Shown here: positions 1-4,984 of the stretch, piece after piece | Position numbering within the stretch: position 1 is the stretch's first letter | Layout: each line of letters opens with the position of its first letter | Assembly: GCA_963545585.1 (NCBI GenBank) | Contig: CAUUKX010000083.1 | Span: 1 to 8,836, forward strand | Direction of reading: 5' to 3' | Source of the DNA: W11650 sp963545585 | GTDB lineage: Bacteria > Bacillota > Clostridia > Lachnospirales > Vallitaleaceae | DNA: 8,836 bases | The notes under the pieces: model-generated | Told to the model about the DNA's origin: nothing | What the model saw: only the letters and a program-made list of their open reading frames with translations | Database searches by the model: none | Position numbers and translations under genes: made by a program

Positions 1-186
1 CATATTGTCAATATCTTTCCGGTGTTCGATGTCTGTTCGGTGTTCCATGTCTTTCTGACTTTCGATGTCTGTTTGGTGTTCGATATCTTTCCGGCTTTCC
101 ATCTCTTTTGGCTTTTCAAGCTCTTTCCAAATTTCAAACTTTCCGGCAGCTGCTTTCGTTTCATATTTTTTATTCTTATGTTTCAC
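1..186 (-). CDS. Charged hexapeptide-repeat protein, 5' part only (runs off left edge)
   Basis: Minus-strand reading frame starting at GTG (186-184) and open to base 1, 62 codons seen. The start is chosen because AAAGGAG lies at 202-196, nine bases upstream. The protein begins MKHKNKKYETKAAAGKFEIW. From residue 27 it is six consecutive six-residue units: KEMESR, KDIEHQ, TDIESQ, KDMEHR, TDIEHR, KDIDNM (consensus [KT]-D-[IM]-E-[HS]-[QR]), coded by 18-base units at 108-1. There is no signal peptide or membrane segment in the part seen. The alternating acidic and basic residues suggest an extended or helical solvent-exposed region. The function is not recognised and the family is unknown. The clean start site and in-frame repeat make a real gene likely, although only its beginning is visible. 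Confidence 0.72.
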   Translation of the reverse strand, partial: MKHKNKKYETKAAAGKFEIWKELEKPKEMESRKDIEHQTDIESQKDMEHRTDIEHRKDIDNM

Positions 187-258
187 TATGTCTTTCTCCT
201 TTCATTATACTAAAATATTTTACTTTCTACAACTATCTTAGCAAAAATTCAAACAAAA

Positions 259-458
259 GTCGTCTTTAGCACATACTCAAAATCGGACATATTTAGATAC
301 CCCAAAAGTATGTGCAAAGTTTGCTCCGGTGAGCAATCAGTCTGCATAGAGAGGCAGGAAATGCACAGCATTTCCGTTCGACTGTCGTACGAAAGAGAGA
401 TATAGAGAAAGATGACAACAAGCAAACCGCAATTTGTGGAAATTCAAAGAAAATTTTT
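259..458 (+). repeat. Structured repeat unit 1 (short form, about 200 bases)
   Basis: Begins GTCGTCT and ends in AAAATTTTT. In order it holds: hairpin 1, GCACATACT (269-277) with AGTATGTGC (307-315); hairpin 2, TTGCTC (321-326), loop CGGT, GAGCAA (331-336); the word AGTCTGCA (339-346); hairpin 3, GGAAATGC (357-364), loop ACA, GCATTTCC (368-375); a purine-rich tract; and a tail at 422-458 starting GCAAACCGCAATTTGTGG. Bases 259-347 match 473-561 at 85 of 89 positions, and the tail matches 819-855 at 36 of 37. All four mismatches in the first block lie outside the stems. No convincing reading frame crosses it. The strand is given by analogy with unit 2; the direction of transcription, if any, is unknown. 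Confidence 0.85.
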
Positions 459-472
459 CTGCATAAGTATGA

Positions 473-855
473 GTCGTCTGTAGCACATACTCAAAATCGG
501 ACATATTTTAATGCCCCAAAAGTATGTGCAAAGTTTGCTCCGGTGAGCAATCAGTCTGCATCGAGTGGTTGAGCACACACTCAATCTTGGGGTTTTGCCA
601 ATAAAGCACCGGTGTGTGCGGGACTCGGTCTCGGCGAGTAAAAAGTCTACACCGAAGAGCAAGAAATGTCGTCAGGCATTTCTTGCCGACAGCAACGTTA
701 GTAGTTCAAAGCAGCCGATACCTTTCCGATGACCGAGCAGTACGAATACGAAGTATTTGCGTTCGACAGCAACGGGAAAGAGTAATACAGAAAAAGATAA
801 GAGAAAGATAAGAGAGAGGCAAACCGCAATTTGTGGAAATTTAAAGAAAATTTTT
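473..855 (+). repeat. Structured repeat unit 2 (long form, about 383 bases)
   Basis: Starts 14 bases after unit 1 with the same GTCGTCT and ends with the same tail (819-855). Its first 89 bases copy unit 1. A second, diverged round follows: hairpin 1', GCACACACT (573-581) with GGTGTGTGC (611-619); hairpin 2', ACTCG (623-627) with CGAGT (635-639); AGTCTACA (644-651); hairpin 3', GCAAGAAATG (659-668) with CATTTCTTGC (677-686); the word CGACAGCAACG (687-697); hairpin 4, CGAATAC (743-749) with GTATTTG (753-759); CGACAGCAACG again (764-774); and a purine tract with an 11-base tandem repeat (793-814). Compared with the first round, the stems keep pairing while their bases change. It is a candidate structured RNA or a non-coding repeat family. 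Confidence 0.8.
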
Positions 856-905
856 TAAAAAGCCTTCAAAAGCGGCCGATACCTTTCAAAGGATTTACCA
901 CCCCT

Positions 906-931
906 TTCCGGCAGAGAAAAACCGGAATTTT
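906..931 (+). terminator. Weak hairpin plus short T run, possible terminator
   Basis: TTCCGG (906-911) pairs with CCGGAA (922-927) across a ten-base loop and is followed by TTTT (928-931). It lies between the repeat array and the promoter at 935. It could end transcription coming from the array, but the stem is short and the T run brief. Confidence 0.3.
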
Positions 932-934
932 AAC

Positions 935-963
935 TTGAATTTCTTGAAAAAACAGACTATAAT
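935..963 (+). promoter_or_regulatory. Sigma-A-type promoter for the DUF3160 operon
   Basis: TTGAAT (935-940) and a perfect TATAAT (958-963) are separated by exactly 17 bases. The expected transcript start is near 970, giving an untranslated leader of about 175 bases before the lipoprotein start at 1147. No other equally good promoter was found between the repeat array and the gene. Confidence 0.8.
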
Positions 964-974
964 AAAGAAGCAGT

Positions 975-1111
975 GGGTTGAGGATGATCAGCCCTAAAAT
1001 AAAATTCCGGGGACAGCATCAGTAGGAAACGGTTAGCGTTTTGGGCAAGGCAAGTCCGGGTCTTAAAAGGCTCTTGCGGAACGCTGAAAAAGCATCCGCT
1101 TATGCCCTGTC
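975..1111 (+). promoter_or_regulatory. Structured 5' leader of the DUF3160 operon
   Basis: Several helices can be drawn directly: GGGTTGA (975-981) with TCAGCCC (988-994, one G-U pair); TTAGCGTT (1033-1040) with AACGCTGA (1080-1087); inside that, GCAAG (1045-1049) with CTTGC (1073-1077). An enclosing helix joins GACAGCAT (1012-1019) to ATGC-cc-TGTC (1102-1111). A second GCAT at 1092-1095 can compete for the same ATGC, so two alternative folds are possible. The ribosome binding site (1134-1138) lies just downstream. I could not match it to the TPP, SAM, cobalamin, glycine, guanidine, c-di-GMP, fluoride or T-box signatures I know. A regulatory role is inference. Confidence 0.45.
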
Positions 1112-1133
1112 AAACTGGAAAGAAAAGAGAAAT

Positions 1134-1138
1134 GGAGG
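1134..1138 (+). promoter_or_regulatory. Ribosome binding site that fixes the lipoprotein start
   Basis: GGAGG, with eight bases to the ATG at 1147. The in-frame ATG at 1102 has no such site and would put hydrophilic residues ahead of the signal peptide. Confidence 0.85.
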
Positions 1139-1146
1139 AGAGAATT

Positions 1147-3453
1147 ATGCGAAGGAAGGGAAAATGGATTAGTTTGTTATGTGTGCTTTGTCTGCTGGTC
1201 AGCGCCTGTAGTATTTTGCCGGGGAAAAAAGAGGAGAGTAAGTCAGCCGAGCAGAAAACAGCCGGTGAGGACAAGGCCAAGGATAAGTCGAATAAGGATA
1301 AGTCGAATAAGGATAAGCCGAATCAAGCCGATAAAGACGGCAAAGATGCCGAGCCGGAGAAAATGACCAAAGAAGAAAAACCGAAGTTTGACGAAGCGAA
1401 TGTGCGTAAAATCGCCTATGCCGATATTGTCAATTCCGATATTTATACTGGCTTTACCAAGAAGCAGATGAAAATGCTGGAAAAGAACGGCTTTGTCATT
1501 ATGGAGACGGATAGGAAGGATCATCCTTATCTGAAAATGCACCAGCCCTATGAACATATGGAGTATGCCCATTATTCGATGATGATTACCACCGATGTAG
1601 TTTTGCATATGTGGCATGTTTTTTTTGCAGAAAGCATGAAAGCGCTGGAGGCGATGGAATATTTACCCAATTTAGAGGAACTGTCTTTAAATATGGAGCA
1701 GCAGGCAATTGACGCTTACCGGGATGCACCGGATGCACTGGATGCGGCGTATGCCAATGTAATGGCCTTTTTCCATGTAGCCAACAGCCTGTTGTTTGAA
1801 GAAGAACCCGGCTGGGAAAACAAGTTAACGGCCAAGCCCAATGGCGATGCGCTTGAAATCGCTGAGGCCGAATTAGCAAATATCAAAGCGGAAAGTGCTG
1901 CGAATTCAGTTTTGCTGGGCGGGCGAGCCATTGATTATTCGCAGTTTAAGCCGAGAGGGCATTATACGACCAGTCCGCAGTTGACCAGATATTTTAAGGC
2001 TATGATGTGGTATGGCTTTATGGGCTTTGATTTGAAGAAGCAGCCCGAAGAAGCGGCTCTGATTGCTGATTTGCTGATCAAAAATAAAGACTTGATGGCG
2101 CTGTGGCAGAAAAATTATGAGTTGACGGCCATGTATTCCGGGGAAAGCGATGACATCAGCGTACCGCAGATGCAGGATGCGTTAAAAAGCTTGAAAGGCA
2201 AGGATTTGAATCAGGAGCTGATTAACGAATCGGGTCGTAAGGCACTGGCCAAAGCCTTTCAAAGCCTGCCCGAGCCGAGGATTGTTGCTCAACTAAGTGA
2301 AGAAAATAAGGATTTTGAAGTCAGAAAAAACTTTAAGTTTATGGGTCAGCGTTTCAGTGTCGATGCGTATATTATGCAAAATCTGATGAAGCCAATAGAT
2401 CGGCCGCAGTCAAGTTCCTTTGATGTCTTTGCTGCTATGGGTTCGGCTTCGGCGGAAAGCTATTTGCGGGAAAATTATGATACGAACCAAAAATGGCCGG
2501 AATATGACGATAAGTTGCAGCAAATGAAGGAAGAATATGCCGCCGGTGAATTGACGGATGGAGATAATTTTTATAATGGCTGGATTCGGGCGATTGACCG
2601 GACACTGAATTATGTGCCGGACGGCAAGGAAATTCCTTACTTCATGACAACGCCAGCTTATGAGTATAAAAAGCTCAATGCAGCGCTGGGCAGCTTTGCC
2701 GAACTCAAGCATGATAATATCCTATACTCCAAGCAGGTGATGGCGGAAATGGGAGGGCCGGAAGAGAACTTGACACTGCATTATTTAGAGCCGAATGAGG
2801 AGCTGTATCAGGAGCTTTTGACCTTGTCGTCGCATGCCGAAAAGTTGATGAAGAAAGCGAAGTTAAGCGAGGAGCTGATTAAGCCACTAACTTCGATTAA
2901 AGCAACGATGAAGATTTTTGCCGAGATTTCCCGGAAAGAATTAAACGGTGAGAAGATTGCCGAGTCGGAATTGCATGAATTAAACTATTTTGGTGGTTTG
3001 GTTGAGATGTTAAACTCTCACTATTTGTATCTTTTATCGGCGGAAGGCTATGATGTGGATCAGCCAAAGACGACGGCGCTGATTGCCGACATTGCCACGA
3101 TATTGCCGCGAGCCGGGATGCCGGGCGGTATTGTTGAGATTGCGACCGGCTATCCGTATGAGATTTATGCACTTTGTCATGTCAATGGCGTGGATTTCTT
3201 AGCGAAGGGCATTGTTTATTCTGCCTTTGAGTTTTTAAATGACGAAAGGCTGACGGATGAAAAATGGCATCAGATGTTGGGTATGAGGATGCAAGCCGAA
3301 GGGGAATATGAGCAAACCACTTTCGACTTGAGTGATTATGATAGGATTCGTGGGCTGTATCCAAATTATTTTAAAGAATATGTATCGACCGAACCGAATC
3401 AAATAAAAATTAATTATGAGGCGGAAGTGGATTGGCCGGCACTGGTTAAATAA
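1147..3453 (+). CDS. DUF3160 domain lipoprotein
   Basis: 768 residues. Residues 1-21 form a lipoprotein signal peptide: basic MRRKGK, a hydrophobic core, then lipobox V-S-A-C with Cys21 as the lipid-bearing residue, so the protein should be anchored to the outer face of the membrane. Residues 22-80 are a charged, low-complexity linker containing KDKSN, KDKSN, KDKPN (45-59). The rest matches my recollection of DUF3160: an ITTDVVLHMWHVFF block (147-160, with Asp150, His154 and His157), and near the end a block VYSAFEFLNDERLTDEKW (from about 690). The biochemical role of DUF3160 is not known to me. It is first in an operon; its stop codon overlaps the next start (TAATG), so the two proteins are probably made together. 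Family call is confident, function open. Confidence 0.88.
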   Translation: MRRKGKWISLLCVLCLLVSACSILPGKKEESKSAEQKTAGEDKAKDKSNKDKSNKDKPNQADKDGKDAEPEKMTKEEKPKFDEANVRKIAYADIVNSDIYTGFTKKQMKMLEKNGFVIMETDRKDHPYLKMHQPYEHMEYAHYSMMITTDVVLHMWHVFFAESMKALEAMEYLPNLEELSLNMEQQAIDAYRDAPDALDAAYANVMAFFHVANSLLFEEEPGWENKLTAKPNGDALEIAEAELANIKAESAANSVLLGGRAIDYSQFKPRGHYTTSPQLTRYFKAMMWYGFMGFDLKKQPEEAALIADLLIKNKDLMALWQKNYELTAMYSGESDDISVPQMQDALKSLKGKDLNQELINESGRKALAKAFQSLPEPRIVAQLSEENKDFEVRKNFKFMGQRFSVDAYIMQNLMKPIDRPQSSSFDVFAAMGSASAESYLRENYDTNQKWPEYDDKLQQMKEEYAAGELTDGDNFYNGWIRAIDRTLNYVPDGKEIPYFMTTPAYEYKKLNAALGSFAELKHDNILYSKQVMAEMGGPEENLTLHYLEPNEELYQELLTLSSHAEKLMKKAKLSEELIKPLTSIKATMKIFAEISRKELNGEKIAESELHELNYFGGLVEMLNSHYLYLLSAEGYDVDQPKTTALIADIATILPRAGMPGGIVEIATGYPYEIYALCHVNGVDFLAKGIVYSAFEFLNDERLTDEKWHQMLGMRMQAEGEYEQTTFDLSDYDRIRGLYPNYFKEYVSTEPNQIKINYEAEVDWPALVK
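1279..1323 (+). repeat. Three tandem 15-base repeats in the lipoprotein linker
   Basis: AAGGATAAGTCGAAT occurs at 1279-1293 and 1294-1308, and with one change (CCG for TCG) at 1309-1323. The unit is in phase with the codons and gives K-D-K-S/P-N. The near identity of the DNA points to recent expansion by slippage; unit number may vary between strains. Confidence 0.9.
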
Positions 3454-4157
3454 TGAAAACAGAGTTTAAAGTGCCGAAAAGCAAATATAGTTTCTTGCCT
3501 AAGGAAAAACCGACCGGACTGTGGCGCAGTCCGGTCTTTTGGGTGCTTTTGCTGATAACCGTGCTGATTGTCTTATTCCGCCTGCTGGCGCAGAAAGAGG
3601 TGGTGGCGGCAGCGGAATATACTCAGGACGGGGTATCTTACCGGGTGGCGATTGAAGGTAGAGCCGACGTCCGGCATTGGCAGGGGAGCGGCTTTCTGGC
3701 TGGCAGAAGTCTACCGCAACCCTTTGTCTTGGGGCGGGAGATTGTCGTTTATGAGCGGCCTGCTGCCAGCGGCGGCTGGCAGGAAAAAAAGCGGTATGAC
3801 TTTGCCGGAGTCGGGCCATGGTGTGTTGCTATGGGACAAATGGATGAACGGAAGGATATTGAGGTCTTTATTGGGGCTTACCGGCCGACCCGCTATTTTC
3901 CGGAAGGGCCGCGGCCATATTTCTTTACTTGGGATATGGAGCAGCAAAAGCTGCTGCGGCTGTGGTCGGGGTCTTACTTGGATGCGCCGGTTTTTACCGC
4001 CGCTGCGTTTGAAGATATGGACGGCGACGGCCGGCAGGAGATTAAGTTAGATGAGCGGCAATGGCTGGGGGAGAAGGAATATCGCTATATCACCTATTAT
4101 ACCTATTGGCGCAGTAACTTTCAGCCAGTGAAGCTGAAGCGGGAAGTGGTAGAGTAA
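3453..4157 (+). CDS. Single-pass membrane protein with FG-GAP-like extracellular domain
   Basis: 234 residues. The first 26 are basic and should be cytosolic; residues 27-47 (starting SPVFWVLLLITVL) are one membrane helix, so the remainder faces outside. Two segments look like single FG-GAP/VCBS repeats: 125-144 (VAMGQMDERKDIEVFIGAYR) and 184-197 (AFEDMDGDGRQEI), the latter with a D-x-D-x-D-G calcium-type loop at Asp188, Asp190 and Asp192; the first lacks most of the acidic ligands. This suggests part of a beta-propeller-like binding domain, too short for a full propeller. It overlaps the DUF3160 stop by one base and has no good ribosome binding site of its own, implying translational coupling. 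A strong terminator-like hairpin sits inside its codons 20-29. The exact function is unknown; a structural or binding partner of the lipoprotein is plausible. Confidence 0.8.
   Translation: MKTEFKVPKSKYSFLPKEKPTGLWRSPVFWVLLLITVLIVLFRLLAQKEVVAAAEYTQDGVSYRVAIEGRADVRHWQGSGFLAGRSLPQPFVLGREIVVYERPAASGGWQEKKRYDFAGVGPWCVAMGQMDERKDIEVFIGAYRPTRYFPEGPRPYFFTWDMEQQKLLRLWSGSYLDAPVFTAAAFEDMDGDGRQEIKLDERQWLGEKEYRYITYYTYWRSNFQPVKLKREVVE
3512..3540 (+). terminator. Intrinsic-terminator-like hairpin inside the second operon gene
   Basis: GACCGGACTG (3512-3521) pairs perfectly with CAGTCCGGTC (3527-3536) across the five-base loop TGGCG, followed by TTTT (3537-3540). AAAAA precedes the stem at 3505-3509, so it also reads as a terminator on the minus strand. 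It lies about 60 bases after the ATG at 3453, within codons for KPTGLWRSP just before the membrane helix. It may act as an attenuator opened by translating ribosomes. The structure is certain; its activity is inferred. Confidence 0.6.
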
Positions 4158-4228
4158 ACAAAATTTCAGGGCGGCGAATTGTCAGGAAAAAGCAGGAGTT
4201 AGAGTGAGCAGGGAAGCAAATGAAAGTG

Positions 4229-4253
4229 AAATGCTTTACAATGAAAAGCATTT
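4229..4253 (+). promoter_or_regulatory. Palindromic operator of the toxin-antitoxin operon
   Basis: AAATGCTTT (4229-4237) and AAAGCATTT (4245-4253) are perfect nine-base inverted arms seven bases apart. They cover the -35 box and half of the promoter spacer, where binding of the ribbon-helix-helix antitoxin would block RNA polymerase. Autorepression at such a site is usual for RelB/DinJ systems; here it is inferred from position. Confidence 0.65.
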
Positions 4254-4263
4254 GTGTTATGAT
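4235..4263 (+). promoter_or_regulatory. Promoter of the toxin-antitoxin operon
   Basis: TTTACA (4235-4240), a 17-base spacer and TATGAT (4258-4263): each box is five of six to consensus. The predicted start is near 4270, giving a very short leader ahead of AAGGGGG (4275-4281) and the ATG at 4287. The cassette thus has transcription of its own, apart from the upstream operon. Confidence 0.8.
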
Positions 4264-4286
4264 GTAATCATTGGAAGGGGGATATT

Positions 4287-4541
4287 ATGGCACAGATTAG
4301 CTTGAGAATTGATGATGATATAAAAAAAACCGCAGAGCAGGTTTGCAAAGACATGGGTATGTCGATGTCTACTGCCGTGAATATTTACTTAAAAAAGCTG
4401 GGAAGAGAAAGGCGAATTCCTTTCGAGATAACGGCGGATTCTTTTTATTCAGCTGAGAATACAGCTGTCTTGGATAGGAGAATCGCCGATATCAAAGCCG
4501 GCCGCAATATTTCCGAGCATGAATTGATTGAGGCGGAATAA
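4287..4541 (+). CDS. RelB/DinJ family antitoxin
   Basis: 84 residues. The N-terminal MAQISLRIDDDIKKTAEQVCKDMGMSM region is the ribbon-helix-helix typical of RelB/DinJ: a short DNA-binding strand (QISLRID), then two helices with 'STAVNIYLKK'. The acidic, probably flexible C-terminal half (about 50-84, ending ISEHELIEAE) would wrap and neutralise the toxin. It likely forms dimers that bind the palindrome at 4229-4253 and repress the operon, more tightly with toxin bound. AAGGGGG lies five bases before the ATG. Its stop overlaps the toxin start in TAATG. Family assignment is firm; the exact subgroup (RelB or DinJ) cannot be decided by eye. Confidence 0.9.
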   Translation: MAQISLRIDDDIKKTAEQVCKDMGMSMSTAVNIYLKKLGRERRIPFEITADSFYSAENTAVLDRRIADIKAGRNISEHELIEAE

Positions 4542-4804
4542 TGCGAAAAATATGGCATGATGATGCATGGGAAGAATACCTTGACTGGCAGATGCAGGAT
4601 AAAAGAACCTTGAAAAAGATAAATCGTTTAATCAGGGATATCGACAGAAATGGCTATTGCTGCATAGGCAAACCAGAACCATTGCGTGGAGAGTGGACAG
4701 GATTTTGGAGCGTGCGTATTGATGAGAAAAACAGACTTGTTTTTCGGATTTCTGATAATATAATAGAAATTGCCCAATGCGGCTCTCATTATGGAGATAA
4801 ATAA
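4541..4804 (+). CDS. YoeB/Txe family toxin, ribosome-dependent mRNA endonuclease
   Basis: 87 residues, collinear with E. coli YoeB over almost the whole length. Visible family marks: W-x(4)-W-x(2)-Y-x(2)-W at 5-16, DKRTLKKINRLI (20-31), GKPEPL (43-48), GFWSVRI (54-60), RLV (65-67) and the final SHY. The catalytic residues known for YoeB, Glu46, Arg65, His83 and Tyr84, are all present at the same numbers. Differences: the first Arg of the family's WSRRI is Val58, and three residues (GDK) follow the Tyr that is terminal in E. coli YoeB. YoeB cuts mRNA in the ribosomal A site. The textbook partner is YefM (Phd fold), but here the partner is of RelB/DinJ type. The start overlaps the antitoxin stop by one base. 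Confidence 0.92.
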   Translation: MRKIWHDDAWEEYLDWQMQDKRTLKKINRLIRDIDRNGYCCIGKPEPLRGEWTGFWSVRIDEKNRLVFRISDNIIEIAQCGSHYGDK

Positions 4805-4830
4805 AACGGTTTTTTGTCAAATGGTATTGA

Positions 4831-4872
4831 TAAAAAATAAAGAGAGAACAATCTAATAGCTTGTTCTCTCTT
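4831..4872 (-). terminator. Intrinsic terminator of htpG
   Basis: A perfect 12-base stem, AAGAGAGAACAA (4840-4851) with TTGTTCTCTCTT (4861-4872) and a nine-base loop. Read on the minus strand it is followed by TATTTTTTATC (4839 downward), the expected T run. It lies about 110 bases after the htpG stop. On the plus strand no T run follows, so it would serve the toxin gene poorly. Confidence 0.75.
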
Positions 4873-4900
4873 GGCTGCAAGAGCCTTCGTCTTATATACT

Positions 4901-4953
4901 GTCCACACAGGGACTTGGTGTTATTATAATAACACCTGACACGGGAAATGTCA
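4901..4953 (-). repeat. Cluster of three palindromes in the htpG 3' region
   Basis: GTCC (4901-4904) with GGAC (4911-4914); a perfect 20-base palindrome GGTGTTATTATAATAACACC (4917-4936); and TGACA (4937-4941) with TGTCA (4949-4953). All lie between the htpG stop (4985) and its terminator (4872), so they would be in the htpG mRNA tail. There is no T run next to the palindrome, so it does not look like a simple terminator. It could be an RNA stabiliser or a protein binding site. Confidence 0.6.
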
Positions 4954-4984
4954 TTTGAGTTTTATTTGGAAATTTTGCAACCCT

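Noticed and set aside
204..232. Promoter TTGTAG-17-TATAAT on the minus strand for the left-edge gene
   Set aside because: The -10 box is perfect, but the transcript would start near 197, inside the ribosome binding site (202-196), so it cannot serve this start as drawn. The real promoter is probably further upstream and was not identified.
259..561. CRISPR array
   Set aside because: Only two long copies (89 bases) with 4 mismatches and a spacer of more than 100 bases that is itself part of the unit; no short regular repeats or cas genes.
614..811. 65-codon plus-strand frame (and a 72-codon minus frame at 444-662) in the repeat array
   Set aside because: They run through hairpins and repeat boundaries, have no ribosome binding site and show no family motif.
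1102..1146. Longer start for the DUF3160 lipoprotein at ATG 1102
   Set aside because: No ribosome binding site, and it would put 15 hydrophilic residues before a typical lipoprotein signal peptide. GGAGG at 1134-1138 points to ATG 1147. The ATG at 1102 is also part of a leader helix.
2410..3364. Minus-strand frames of 60-100 codons inside the DUF3160 gene
   Set aside because: Antisense shadows of a gene with clear family motifs; no ribosome binding sites.
3568..4050. 160-codon plus-strand frame inside the FG-GAP-like gene
   Set aside because: Shadow of the real frame: it lacks a start site and motifs, whereas the chosen frame has a membrane helix, calcium-loop motif and operon coupling.
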